The notes beneath the pieces were generated by a model. The model did not search any database, was not told the DNA's origin, and saw only the letters and a program-made list of their open reading frames with translations. From Natrinema sp. DC36 (GTDB lineage Archaea; Halobacteriota; Halobacteria; Halobacteriales; Natrialbaceae), in assembly GCF_020405225.1 (NCBI RefSeq), contig NZ_CP084472.1, positions 3,658,001 through 3,722,000 of the forward strand: a DNA stretch of 64,000 nucleotides. The letters are read 5' to 3'. The stretch's first letter is position 1; each line of letters starts with the position of its first letter. Positions 54,544 to 63,595 of this stretch are shown piece after piece. The position numbers were made by a program, and so were the translations under genes.

Positions 54544-54875
54544 GTACTACAATCACGACCGCAATCGTCGCCGGCCCCGACGACGACGGTATCGGCGACG
54601 CGCTCGAGCACGAGGGCGTCGACGTCACCCGACTCAACGGCGTTATCTCCCGTCCGCACCTCGAGGAGGCCGGCATCGTCGCGGCCGATCTGTACGTCCT
54701 GACCGACACCGAGCAGGCGACGACGATCCCGATCGCCTGCGACCTGAACGACGAGCTTCGAACCGTCGTCTACGCTCGGGACTCCGTCCCCGAGTTCGTC
54801 AGGGGCCAGCTCGATCTCGCGATCGACCCGCAACTGATGGACGCGAGCATCGTCGCTGACGAACTGGTCGCCTGA
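54540..54875 (+). CDS. RCK/TrkA-N-like small Rossmann protein in the pyrG-guaAb operon
   Basis: 111 residues. [20 protein letters not shown] is a Gly-rich nucleotide-binding-type start, and [20 protein letters not shown] followed by [20 protein letters not shown] and [11 protein letters not shown] copies the pattern of TrkA-N/RCK-N Rossmann domains. Translationally coupled to guaAb by an ATGA overlap. It may sense a nucleotide for the operon (inference), and relatives are sometimes mislabelled CTP synthetase because of this position. No catalytic motif is seen. Confidence 0.75.
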   Translation: MSTTITTAIVAGPDDDGIGDALEHEGVDVTRLNGVISRPHLEEAGIVAADLYVLTDTEQATTIPIACDLNDELRTVVYARDSVPEFVRGQLDLAIDPQLMDASIVADELVA

Positions 54876-55470
54876 CGCCGGAACCATCGACCGCGAGTCC
54901 GTGCATACGTGCCGATCGGTTTCGCATCGAGGCTCCTGACCGACCTCGAGTCGCACCGCTGAACTGCTCACGAACGGGGCACCGACAGGGTAATTTCGTC
55001 GTGTGAACCCCGCTTCGCTACAGCCGCCGTATGAACCGTCTCGAGACGGGTTTCGCCGGTGTAAATTCGTATTGAATTCGGGAGAACTCGGCGTAAGATC
55101 GGTATACCATCACCGCCGTTCAAGTAGCAATCGCCAGTAACCACGAGCGGAGGTCGACGGGCAGACCCCACCGATGGCACCCACCACCTGTACCCGCGAC
55201 TTCCAGCAACCCCACCACAGCACCCTTCCCCACCACTGCCAACCGATTCTCGTCGACGCGGGCCCACCCCACCGGCTCGCGTCACACCCTGCGATTCTGG
55301 CACTCGGGCGCGGCGTTTTTCGCCGCGCTCCGGGGATGGACCGCTTCGCGGTCGTTTTGTACTGATCGGTCTCTCTTCTCGATACCGTAGTGGTCGCCAC
55401 GTTCCGCTCTCCTCGAACCGTCCGTCTGAAACCCGCGTTTCAACGATAGAATCGGTCGATGACGCGTCGA
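54876..55470. other. Intergenic region
   Basis: 595 bases with no believable gene on either strand. A perfect 8-bp hairpin GCGCGGCG-TTTTT-CGCCGCGC (55,308-55,328) is the only structured element. Composition is irregular (C-rich around 55,160-55,290), suggesting decayed sequence. Confidence 0.5.
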
Positions 55471-56244
55471 TTACGATGATTCGAGCCGGTCGAGGACCGG
55501 AATCTCCTCGAGTCGCTCGTCCGTGAGCAGGTCCCAATCGATCCCCTCGGGTTGACCGGTCCCGTCGATTTCGGGTCGCAGCACCCGCTCGGGCGTGACG
55601 ACGAGGTCCATCGCGACGTCGTGAGCCGCGATCGCGACGGCGTCGTCGATCACCTGCCGTTCGTGGACCGTCGTCGCCACCGGCGTCGACTCGTCGACCA
55701 GACCGAGTTCTCGGAGGACGGCGTACTCGAGATCGCTGTAGCCCTCTCCTTTGCCGATTCTGCCACCCGCCTCGGTTACAGCAACGCTGCCAGAGACGAT
55801 CAGATCGACGCGGTCCACCGCTTCGGGGCCGACCTGCTCGCCGTGTTTCGACGAGCCGGAGACGGTGGTCGCCGCGTCGTAATCCTCGAGGTCGTCGGGA
55901 TCGAGTTTCAGGAAACACCGCTCGTCGCTGAGTCGCGGCACGGCCATGTAGACCGTCTTCCCCTCGCGCAGCGCCCGCCGTCGAACGGGCAACTGCGGCG
56001 CGTCGGGATTGGCCTTGATCGTCGTCGCCTCGTTCCACTCCGGTTGCTCGGCCAGCCGGTCTGCAGCGTCGCTCGCACCGGCGAAGTTCGGAATCCGGCC
56101 GTGGGGCGGGAACGGAAACCGGGCCTCGCCGCTTTCTTCAAGGTCGTCCCAGATTCGTTCGCGGACGGACGCCTTGTCGACGGCCTCGGTTTCGGTACCG
56201 CCACCGTCGCCGGTGCCCACGTCAGGCACCCCCGTTCGTCGCAT
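55471..56244 (-). CDS. 5-formyltetrahydrofolate cyclo-ligase family protein
   Basis: 257 residues. The family signature GRIGKGEGYSDLEYAVL (nucleotide/folate region) and the N-terminal Arg/Lys pattern are present, with LPVRRRALREGKTVYMAVP before it. It should make 5,10-methenyl-THF from 5-formyl-THF with ATP, though archaeal members can have other roles. The ATG at 56244 overlaps the moaB end by 23 bp; a GTG at 56220 would avoid this. It is co-transcribed with moaB. Confidence 0.85.
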   Translation of the reverse strand: MRRTGVPDVGTGDGGGTETEAVDKASVRERIWDDLEESGEARFPFPPHGRIPNFAGASDAADRLAEQPEWNEATTIKANPDAPQLPVRRRALREGKTVYMAVPRLSDERCFLKLDPDDLEDYDAATTVSGSSKHGEQVGPEAVDRVDLIVSGSVAVTEAGGRIGKGEGYSDLEYAVLRELGLVDESTPVATTVHERQVIDDAVAIAAHDVAMDLVVTPERVLRPEIDGTGQPEGIDWDLLTDERLEEIPVLDRLESS

Positions 56245-56872
56245 CGGTGTCGTTCACTACGTCGGTTTTCATCGTCTCCGCGTCCGGTTCGTCTTCGGTA
56301 CCCGCATCGTCTTCCACATCCGCTTCGCCATCGGTGTCCGCCTCGTCTCCGTCGTCCGGTTCCTCCTCGCGTGCGAGGTCGACGATCCTGGCCGCTTCCG
56401 AGAGGATAATTTCCTCGAGCGCGAGGCGGGTCGCTTCGGGGTGGCCGGGGAGACAGAAGACTGGCGTCCCCTCGGCGATGCCGGCGAGGGTCCGTGCGGT
56501 GACGGCTTGCGTGCCGGTCCGCTCGTAGGCCAACGCGGTGAATAGCTCGCTGAACGTGGTCAGTTTCTTCTCCAGGAGCGGGCCGACGGCCTCGACGGTG
56601 ATATCGTTCGGTTCGACGCCGGTCGCGCCGGCGGTAATCACGACCTCGACGTCGTTCCGGTCGATCAGCCGCGAGACGATCGACTGGACCTTGTCGTAGT
56701 CCGAACCGACGTGTTCTCGGACGACGATCTCGTTGCCGTCGTCCTCGAGCGCCTCGTTGATGGTCTCCCCGGCGGCGTCGGCCTCGAGACTGCGATCCGA
56801 GGCGATCGTGACGACGCCGGTACAGAGCGTCCCGTCGCCGGGTTCGGTGGCGTCCGAGTCCGTCTCGTTCAT
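56222..56872 (-). CDS. moaB: Molybdenum cofactor biosynthesis protein MoaB/MogA
   Basis: 216 residues: a MoaB/MogA domain (about 15-165) with GETINEALEDDGNEIVVRE, the signature TAGATGVEPNDITVEAV and FCLPGHPEATRLALEEIIL, then an Asp/Glu-rich tail of about 45 residues. It adenylylates molybdopterin before metal insertion, or is a paralogue of it. Start ATG at 56872. It overlaps the cyclo-ligase gene. Confidence 0.9.
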   Translation of the reverse strand: MNETDSDATEPGDGTLCTGVVTIASDRSLEADAAGETINEALEDDGNEIVVREHVGSDYDKVQSIVSRLIDRNDVEVVITAGATGVEPNDITVEAVGPLLEKKLTTFSELFTALAYERTGTQAVTARTLAGIAEGTPVFCLPGHPEATRLALEEIILSEAARIVDLAREEEPDDGDEADTDGEADVEDDAGTEDEPDAETMKTDVVNDTDATNGGA

Positions 56873-56915
56873 ACCGCGTCTTCGAAAGCCGGCGGGTAAA
56901 AACGTACGTCTCCGG

Positions 56916-57842
56916 TCATCGTTGCTCGGCGGAAGTCGGCGTCGACGGGCCGTTCGTGTAGTACGTGAAGAGGTCGGTGTAGGTCGGTTCGGCGATCGCG
57001 AGCGCCGTTCGACCGATCCCCGATGTGGCCGCGAGTTCGTCGAGTACCCGTCCCGAATCACCCGTAACCGCGTCCTCGTACCGCTCGGGGACGAACCCGC
57101 GGATATTTCCGGCCACCGCGAACGGCTCGCCGTCGACGACCGCCCTGAGCGCGCTCGCGTTCGATGCGCCCGTCTCGAGGACGGGGGGAACCGACGCCAG
57201 CAGTTCATCAGGCGTTCCGGTGGCGACGATCCGACCGTCCGCGAGGAAGGCGATTCGGTCGGCGATGTCTGCGGTCATCGGTCGGTGGCTTGCGACGACG
57301 ATCGTCTTTCCCGCGGCCTGTTTCTCGCGGAACAGCTGGTGGACCGCCGGGATCGTCGCGAGATCGAGCGCCGCGGTCGGCTCGTCGAACAGGTACAGCG
57401 GGACGTCGATGCTGGCGGCGATGGCGAGTTCGAGTTTCCGTACCATTCCGCCGGAGTAGTCCGCGACGGACTTGTCGAGGTCGCCGGTGAGCCCGAGACG
57501 CTCGACGTGCGTGCGCCAGTCGTCCGTGAACGCCGGATGGAGCCGGCGGTAGAAGTGGATGGTTTCCCGACCGGTGAGTTTCTCGAGGGCGAGCGCGTCC
57601 TGCAGGAGAAAACTCGTCGTGTCCGCGCGAGCCGCCGCCGGCTCGCCGAAGACGTCGATGCTACCCGCGGAGGGACGCTCGCTGCCGGCGAGACAGGACA
57701 GCAACACCGATTTGCCGACCCCGTTCGGCCCCATCAGAACGAGGAGTTCGCCGTCCTCGACCGTGAGATCGACGTCCTCGAGGACGCCCTCCTCGCCGAA
57801 GGACTTGCGGACGCCGTCGACGGTCGCGACCGGATCAGTCAC
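56916..57842 (-). CDS. ABC transporter ATP-binding protein
   Basis: 308 residues from the GTG at 57842. Walker A is MGPNGVGKSVLL, Q-loop SFLLQDALAL, signature YSGGMVRKLELAIAA, Walker B LYLFDEPTAALDL, H-loop VASHRPM. The C-terminal 80 residues are extra. Its GTG overlaps the stop of the upstream permease gene by 4 bp, so the two form one exporter. The substrate is unknown. Confidence 0.93.
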   Translation of the reverse strand: MTDPVATVDGVRKSFGEEGVLEDVDLTVEDGELLVLMGPNGVGKSVLLSCLAGSERPSAGSIDVFGEPAAARADTTSFLLQDALALEKLTGRETIHFYRRLHPAFTDDWRTHVERLGLTGDLDKSVADYSGGMVRKLELAIAASIDVPLYLFDEPTAALDLATIPAVHQLFREKQAAGKTIVVASHRPMTADIADRIAFLADGRIVATGTPDELLASVPPVLETGASNASALRAVVDGEPFAVAGNIRGFVPERYEDAVTGDSGRVLDELAATSGIGRTALAIAEPTYTDLFTYYTNGPSTPTSAEQR

Positions 57843-58696
57843 GGCCACCACCCCTGGTCGTAGAGCATTCGATTCACGAGCACCGTTCCCGCGACGACTG
57901 CGAGGACGGCATAGATGGCCAGCAACGCGAGGAATCCCGGCCCGGTCGGCATCGCAGGCGGTGCGATGCCGAGCCCCGTCCAGCTCTCGGCCGGGACGAG
58001 GTGAGCGATAAGCAGTCGAGTCGGGAGCGTATTCGGGAGATAGTTCAGCACCGGGCCGTCGATCACCGATTGCGCCGGAACGGCACCGTTGATCCCGGTC
58101 AGGATGAACGTCGTGACGGCGACGAACGTGGTCGCCACCGTCGCGACCTGTTTGTTCCCCGCGGCGATCACGAACGGGATGGCGACGACCATCCAGATCA
58201 GGCAGGTCAGCACGCCGGCGACCAGGACGATCGGTATCGATTCGGGACCGCGGAGGCCGTAGGACGCGCCGGTGGCCAGCCCGGCGACCAGCGTCGCGGT
58301 GAACGCGCCCGCTGCGAGGACGATCCCGGCGGCCATTCGGCCGGTCAGTTCGGCCGACGACGAGATGGGCATCGATCGATAGGCGACGTAGCGCCGGTCT
58401 TCGAGGTCGGTCGCGAGCTGGTTTCCGAAGACGAAGAGACAGACGAACATCGACCCGAGGACACCGATTCCGATGGACGCGCTCGCATCGGCCGTGGCAG
58501 TCGTTCCGGCCCCCTGCACCGTCTGGAGCGAGTACATAAACGCGGGGAATGCGAGTACCCACAGCAGCATGATCTCGCTGTTTCGCATCTCCTGTAGACT
58601 CCGGCGGGTGAACGCGTCGGCCTGCTCGAGCCAAACGCGCCACCCCGCGTCCGCCTCCCGTTCGGTCTCGGACACGGTCTCCACTTCAGTTGCCAT
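57839..58696 (-). CDS. ABC-2 type transporter permease
   Basis: 285 residues from the ATG at 58696 (MATEVETVSETEREA); an upstream ATG at 58741 is possible. Six helices follow a soluble N-terminus (about 10-40), starting IMLLWVLAFPAFMYSL. The pattern RYVAYRSMPISSSAELTGRM is typical of ABC-2 permeases. It partners with the ATPase of the overlapping gene. Export role inferred from family. Confidence 0.88.
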   Translation of the reverse strand: MATEVETVSETEREADAGWRVWLEQADAFTRRSLQEMRNSEIMLLWVLAFPAFMYSLQTVQGAGTTATADASASIGIGVLGSMFVCLFVFGNQLATDLEDRRYVAYRSMPISSSAELTGRMAAGIVLAAGAFTATLVAGLATGASYGLRGPESIPIVLVAGVLTCLIWMVVAIPFVIAAGNKQVATVATTFVAVTTFILTGINGAVPAQSVIDGPVLNYLPNTLPTRLLIAHLVPAESWTGLGIAPPAMPTGPGFLALLAIYAVLAVVAGTVLVNRMLYDQGWWP

Positions 58697-58836
58697 CGGT
58701 CTTCCGTTGCCTCTACACATCTCTGACAGATAATAGTTCATAGTGTAACGTCACGTTCCAGTACAGAGCGATTGCGGCGAATACGGCATGCTGGTAGCCC
58801 AACTGTTATGGACGCCGTTTCCGTTGGTCCGGGTAT

Positions 58837-59862
58837 ATGCAGGCAGTCCAATTCGCGGACCACGGCGACAGGGACGTCATCGAGTACGGCGAGTATCCGG
58901 ACCCCGAGGTCGACCGGGACGAGGTACTGGTCGACATCAAGGCGGCCGCGCTCAACCACCTGGACATCTGGACCCGACGGGGGATGCCGGGAATCGACCT
59001 CGAGATGCCACACATCCCGGGCAGCGACGGGGCCGGCGTCGTCGAGGACGTCGGCGAGGACGTGACCCGCTTCGAGGCGGGCGATCACGTCGCGCTCTCG
59101 GCCGGCGTCGGCGACCTGCGGATGGACGATCCGACGCTCGATCCGCGCTTTCACATCATCGGCGAGCACGTCACCGGCGTCCACTCCGAGTACGCGGCGA
59201 TCCCCGAGGATAACTTGATCCCCGTCCCCGACCACGTCGACTGGTCGGTCGCCGGCTCGAGCTCTCTGGTCTTCCAGACCGCCTGGCGGATGCTCATCGA
59301 GCGCGCCGACCTCGAGGCCGGCGAGTCGGTGCTCGTCCTCGGTGCGAGCGGCGGGGTCGGTCACGCCGCCCTCCAGATCGCCGACTACGCTGGCGCGGAG
59401 GTGTACGCGACCGGTAGCACCGAGGAGAAACTCGACTACGCCCGCGAGCACGGCGCGGACCACGTCTGCAACTACGAGGAGGAGGACTTCGCGGACTGGA
59501 TCCTCGAGGAGACGGGTCGCCGCGGCGTCGATGTCGTCGTCGAACACGTCGGCGCGCCGACGTGGCAGAACTCGCTGAAGAGCCTGACCAAGGGCGGGCG
59601 ACTCGTCACCTGCGGGGGCACCGGCGGCGGCAACCCCGAGACGGACATTCCGCGCATCTTCTGGAACCAGCTGCAGATCATCGGGTCGACGATGGCCACG
59701 CCGGATCAGGTCGACGACGTGATGGAACTCGTCTGGGACGGCACGTTCGAGCCCGCGATCCGCGAGGAACTACCGATGAGCGAGACCGCACGCGCCCACG
59801 AGATCATCGAGAACCGCGAAGGGTTCGGCAAGGTCGTCGTCCGGCCGGACAGCGAACTCTAG
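58837..59862 (+). CDS. Medium-chain dehydrogenase/reductase (zinc-type or quinone oxidoreductase)
   Basis: 341 residues. The N-terminal GroES-like half has ALNHLDIWTRRGMPG and GSDGAGVVEDVGEDV, and the NAD(P)-binding half LGASGGVGHAALQIADYAG. The GHE-type zinc motif is not clear (LNHLDIW replaces the alcohol dehydrogenase Cys), so quinone oxidoreductase or enoyl reductase activity is more likely than classical alcohol dehydrogenase activity. Unpaired gene. Confidence 0.88.
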   Translation: MQAVQFADHGDRDVIEYGEYPDPEVDRDEVLVDIKAAALNHLDIWTRRGMPGIDLEMPHIPGSDGAGVVEDVGEDVTRFEAGDHVALSAGVGDLRMDDPTLDPRFHIIGEHVTGVHSEYAAIPEDNLIPVPDHVDWSVAGSSSLVFQTAWRMLIERADLEAGESVLVLGASGGVGHAALQIADYAGAEVYATGSTEEKLDYAREHGADHVCNYEEEDFADWILEETGRRGVDVVVEHVGAPTWQNSLKSLTKGGRLVTCGGTGGGNPETDIPRIFWNQLQIIGSTMATPDQVDDVMELVWDGTFEPAIREELPMSETARAHEIIENREGFGKVVVRPDSEL

Positions 59863-59970
59863 TCGGGAGCGACCGACGCTCGACGAACCGTTCTCGTTTC
59901 CGATCGCGTTCGGAGACGGGCGGAGGGGGAACCGTGAGTGCTTTCACTGCGCGCTCGAAACGAATCGGTA

Positions 59971-60291
59971 GTGAGCTCGAGCGACGACGGCGGCTACGTC
60001 CACGATCCAGCGGCGGTCGACGCCGGCGCGAACGGCGAACGGGGAGCCGACGGACCGGCCGATGGCGGGGGAGATCACGAACCGGGACACCCCGCGACGG
60101 CCGACCGGGAGTTCGACTGGCGCGGCTGGACCCTCGTCGCCGTCATCGTCTTCGCGTTTCTCGCCGCCCCGACTGCGATTTACCTCGTCCCGCCCGGTGC
60201 GGAGGGCTACCGCTTCGCGCTGTTGATCGTGCCGCTGGCACCCGCTATTTTGCTCGCGATTACGGCCGTCTGGGCGACGACGCGGCCCTGA
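59971..60291 (+). CDS. Small membrane protein, unknown function
   Basis: 106 residues from the GTG at 59971 (MSSSDDGGYVHDPAAVDAG). An acidic N-terminus of about 50 residues is followed by DWRGWTLVAVIVFAFLAAPT, a short loop with YLVPPGAEGYRFA, and a second helix VPLAPAILLAITAVWA. Two membrane spans are expected. The family is unknown, but the sequence reads as true haloarchaeal coding DNA. Confidence 0.65.
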   Translation: MSSSDDGGYVHDPAAVDAGANGERGADGPADGGGDHEPGHPATADREFDWRGWTLVAVIVFAFLAAPTAIYLVPPGAEGYRFALLIVPLAPAILLAITAVWATTRP

Positions 60292-60352
60292 GCACGGCTG
60301 ACCGTGCGGACTGTTCGACGACGAATCGCGCGACTAGTGAAACGAAAACGGC

Positions 60353-60670
60353 CTAGACTTCGGCTTCGCGGACGACCTCGAGCCGGTCGAGCACTGTCGA
60401 GCCGTCGCTCACGTCCCGGTCGGGCGTCTCCTCGCGGTCGACGTACGTCGCCAGTTCGTCATAGAGGCGGTCGGCCTGTGGGCCGGTGAGTCGCTCCGTG
60501 TCGCCGTCGGCCTCGAGCGTCTCGAGCAGCTCGAGGGTCCACTCGGGCGGCAGTTCGTCGATCTCGAGGGCCTCGTCGAGGCGCTTCGAGAGGACGTGGT
60601 GGGCGACCCATTGCTCGTCTCGGGTGAGCGTGACTTCGTACGTCTCGGTTTCCGGTGGTGAGGAGCTCAT
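60353..60670 (-). CDS. Conserved haloarchaeal protein, unknown function
   Basis: 105 residues, acidic and helical. YEVTLTRDEQWVAHHVLSKR and PEWTLELLETLEADGDTERL are conserved-looking parts. Monocistronic, divergent from the phosphatase-like gene. I recall similar haloarchaeal DUF proteins but cannot name a function. Confidence 0.65.
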   Translation of the reverse strand: MSSSPPETETYEVTLTRDEQWVAHHVLSKRLDEALEIDELPPEWTLELLETLEADGDTERLTGPQADRLYDELATYVDREETPDRDVSDGSTVLDRLEVVREAEV

Positions 60671-60855
60671 ATCGTCAGACGGGACCTGTCTTCGTGGTCC
60701 TCAATCTGGGCTACGAACAGGGATGTAATAAGCCTTGTTACCGCATGCCATAGCTGCGACGCGGTCGGGGGTCGTCCCGTTCGATTGAACGGTTCGTTTG
60801 CCGATCAAAAGCTACTAACAGAACCGTCTCCAGTCCACAGACAGGTGCAGTGGTA

Positions 60856-61944
60856 ATGGATCTCGAGACGGTCTCCGAGCGGATCGCGACCGGTCGCATC
60901 GGACGCGCGGTCTCGCGACTGGTCCCCGCAACCCCCATCTGGGAGCGCGAGTGGGACGTCTGCTGCGTGCTCGACGGCTGCCGTCTCGATCTCATGCGAG
61001 AGCTGTCCGCGGCCGGGCACGACGCGCTGCCGGACCCGGACGGGGTGGACTCGCTGTGGTCGGTCGGTTCCCAGTCCGCGGAGTGGATGGACCGAACCTT
61101 CGCGCCGCGGTACCGCGAGAAGATGGCCCGGACCGCCTACGTCACCGGCAACCCCTTTTCGTCGCAGCCCTGCGAGCACATCACCGTCACGTCCGGCGAC
61201 GTCCTGCCGCTCGAGGCCGACGATTTCGGCGTCTTCCACGAGGCCTGGCGCGACGAGTGGGTCGACGACGACATCTCGACGATCCCGCCAGCCCCCCTCA
61301 CGGACGCCGCGATCGCAATCTGGCGGCGTCGCGAGGAGTTGGGCATCGACCGCGTGCTCGTCCACTACATGCAGCCCCACGCGCCCTTCCGGTCGGAGCC
61401 GGGGTGGTTCTTCGGTTCGGCCGACATCGAGCACTGGGGACAGTTCACCGACGGCGAGTCGTCCGCGGCGGACGACGATTTCGACCCCGACGACCTCTCG
61501 CCCGCGGAACGCGAGGCCCTCGAGGCGCTCGCCGAAGCCGAGGCCGAGAGCGACGACGGGACGGATTCGATGAACGATCCCTGGATGCGCCTGCGCGACG
61601 GCGACTTCTCGTTCGACGCGGTCTGGGCGGCCTACCGGGACAACCTCGAGTGGGTCCTCGACGACGTCTCTCGACTGCTCGCGAACTGCGACGGGCGGGT
61701 CGCGATGACCAGCGACCACGGGAACGGACTCGGCGAGTTCGGCGTCTGGTCGCACCCGCCCGGGACGCCGGTCCCCGCGCTCCGACGGGTCCCCTGGGTG
61801 GTCCGCGACGGGCAGGATCGGGAGACCTGCGATCCCGCACTTCCCGCGGGAATTCGCGAGGGCGGGGCGAGCGGTGCGGACGATGCGGACGGCGAAGAGG
61901 GTGCGGCGATCGAATCGCGCCTCGAGGCGCTGGGCTACCGATAA
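60856..61944 (+). CDS. Alkaline phosphatase-superfamily (sulfatase-like) protein
   Basis: 362 residues from the ATG at 60856. WDVCCVLDGCRLDLMREL is the metal and nucleophile region near the N-terminus, YMQPHAPFRSEPGW is in the middle, and MTSDHGNGLGEFGVWSHPP carries the paired Asp/His ligands. Related haloarchaeal enzymes act on surface glycans. There is an acidic linker around 205-235. The stop overlaps the ATG of the next gene by 1 base, so they are a pair. Confidence 0.82.
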   Translation: MDLETVSERIATGRIGRAVSRLVPATPIWEREWDVCCVLDGCRLDLMRELSAAGHDALPDPDGVDSLWSVGSQSAEWMDRTFAPRYREKMARTAYVTGNPFSSQPCEHITVTSGDVLPLEADDFGVFHEAWRDEWVDDDISTIPPAPLTDAAIAIWRRREELGIDRVLVHYMQPHAPFRSEPGWFFGSADIEHWGQFTDGESSAADDDFDPDDLSPAEREALEALAEAEAESDDGTDSMNDPWMRLRDGDFSFDAVWAAYRDNLEWVLDDVSRLLANCDGRVAMTSDHGNGLGEFGVWSHPPGTPVPALRRVPWVVRDGQDRETCDPALPAGIREGGASGADDADGEEGAAIESRLEALGYR

Positions 61945-62675
61945 TGGTCCCGAACACGCTCAGAGATGCGATCTACGCCGTTCGGAAGGCCCGACTGGGA
62001 CTCGAGCGGCGGCGACTCGACTACGGTGAGGAAACCCGCGAGCGAGCCGAGCGGCTGGCCGCCGTGCTCCCCGCCTCGGCGGCCGAACTGCGCGAGTACG
62101 AGCGGGAGTACGAGGACCTCGAGTGGTTTCACGACACGTACGCGGACCGCGTGGCGGAGATCCACGAGGCCGGCGTGGCAACCGACACGACCCACTGGCG
62201 CGACGGGGTGACGCTGTACGTCGTCTGTCGCGCGCTCGAGGTCGAGACCGTCGTCGAAACGGGGGTGCTGTTCGGCTCGTTCGACGCGCACATTCTGGCG
62301 GCGATGTGCGAGAACGGCGGCGGGACGCTACATGCGGTCGACCTGCCCGGCGGCCCGCCGGGGCCGTTCGAGTACGGTCACCTGATCCCGGATCGGTGTC
62401 GCGACCGGTGGGAACTCCATCGGGGCGATGCGCGGGAAGTGTTGCCCGGGCTGCTCGAGCGCGTCGGCCCCCTCGATCTCTTCTTGCACGACTCGGATCA
62501 CCGGCTGCCCCACATGCGATTCGAGTACGAGGCGGCGCTGGGTCACCTCGATCCCGGTGGGGTACTGGCGAGTCACGACGTGCGGCTCTCGAGGCTGTTC
62601 GATCGGTTTACCGAGGAAAACGGGTTACAGTCGTGTGTGGTCTGCGATACGGGGCTCGGGCGGCAATCACGATAG
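61944..62675 (+). CDS. Class I SAM-dependent methyltransferase (Methyltransf_24-like)
   Basis: 243 residues. The helical N-terminus (AELREYEREYEDLEWFHDTY) is followed by motif I VVETGVLFGSFDAHILAA, then TLHAVDLPGG and LFLHDSDHRLPHMRFEYEA. The latter, with HLDPGGVLASHDV, is characteristic of glycan or cell-surface methyltransferases. Coupled to the phosphatase-like gene, so both may act on the same glycan (inference). Confidence 0.85.
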   Translation: MVPNTLRDAIYAVRKARLGLERRRLDYGEETRERAERLAAVLPASAAELREYEREYEDLEWFHDTYADRVAEIHEAGVATDTTHWRDGVTLYVVCRALEVETVVETGVLFGSFDAHILAAMCENGGGTLHAVDLPGGPPGPFEYGHLIPDRCRDRWELHRGDAREVLPGLLERVGPLDLFLHDSDHRLPHMRFEYEAALGHLDPGGVLASHDVRLSRLFDRFTEENGLQSCVVCDTGLGRQSR

Positions 62676-62757
62676 CGCTCGCCACGAACTCGTGAGGGCG
62701 GCGACGAATCGTTCGATAGACGAACGTGTTTTTTAACTATAGTCTCATAGCTGGCGT

Positions 62758-62934
62758 ATGGACCGGAGGACGCAGACGTTTTTGGTCAGCGTGATCGGAT
62801 TCATCGGTGCGGTGATTTTCCTCGGACTCTCCGTTTACCCTTTCCAGTATGGGTTCCTGGACAGTGTCCTCTTGGCAGGTGGCTTCGTCGTTCTTTCACT
62901 CGTTGCGTTCGTCCTGGACGATACAGCTATCTGA
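62758..62934 (+). CDS. 58-residue two-helix membrane protein
   Basis: ATG at 62758 to TGA at 62932-62934. It begins MDRRTQTFLVSVIGFIGA. Two hydrophobic segments (about 8-26 and 36-54) are separated by YPFQYGFLDS, and the end is DDTAI. A TTTTTTAACTATAGTC AT-rich box lies about 25-30 nt before the ATG, which supports expression. Unknown function. Confidence 0.65.
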   Translation: MDRRTQTFLVSVIGFIGAVIFLGLSVYPFQYGFLDSVLLAGGFVVLSLVAFVLDDTAI

Positions 62935-62950
62935 TGGTGAGTAGCGCCAG

Positions 62951-63361
62951 TTACGACTCCCCCATTTCTTCATCCGCGCTGGCCCGGAGGTCACAGAGCA
63001 CGGCGAGGCGTTCGGCGCGCTGGATGAGCAGCGCGCGTCCGGCACCCGTGAGGCCGTAGGCGGCCACCCGCTCGTCGGGGCCGTCGCGTTCGGCGAGGAG
63101 GTCGCGCCCGACGAGCGCGCGCAGGTTCGGCTCGAGTCGGGCGCGGCTGACCGTGGGATACCGGCGCTCGAGGGTCCACGTGATCCCGGAGGGGTAACAG
63201 CGCGTGCCGTCGCGCTCGCGCCGGGCGACGGCCTCGAGACAGTCGCGCTGGAAGGCGGTGAGTTCGATCCACGCGCGTCGGCCGTCCTTCGGTGGGTAGT
63301 CAGGGGGTGATGCGTCCGCTCGAGCGGGGCTTTCAAGGCCCCGCGAATCGTGGTCGGGCAT
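62951..63361 (-). CDS. Winged-helix DNA-binding protein (PadR-like)
   Basis: 136 residues. ELTAFQRDCLEAVARRERDG, then YPSGITWTLERRYPTVSRAR (recognition area) and LEPNLRALVGRDLLAERDG make a winged helix. The ending VAAYGLTGAGRALLIQRAER is the wing and a dimerisation helix. The N-terminal 30 residues are disordered. Regulator of unknown target, located between two small genes. Confidence 0.75.
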   Translation of the reverse strand: MPDHDSRGLESPARADASPPDYPPKDGRRAWIELTAFQRDCLEAVARRERDGTRCYPSGITWTLERRYPTVSRARLEPNLRALVGRDLLAERDGPDERVAAYGLTGAGRALLIQRAERLAVLCDLRASADEEMGES

Positions 63362-63595
63362 GGCTTTCTGCGGGTTACGGAAGCCACGCGGGCCGGTGGT
63401 AGGGACACCGGGTCCGCATTCTCTCTCGAGGACCGATTTAGGTAGTTGTGGGTCCGTCTGGCCTCCGCAATTCGGTCAATGAGCAGACAGTACTTAGAAC
63501 TAGTGCATCAAATACAGTACTAGAAAGAGCCAAACAACGCACAAATACTATCGAATCGAGCGTTCTAACACGGTGTTTCGTGTGTTCACGGTCGA

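Noticed and set aside
55308-55328. Perfect GCGCGGCG hairpin as a terminator
   Set aside because: No gene ends nearby on either strand in the right place, and T-tracts after it are absent. It may be random in GC-rich DNA.
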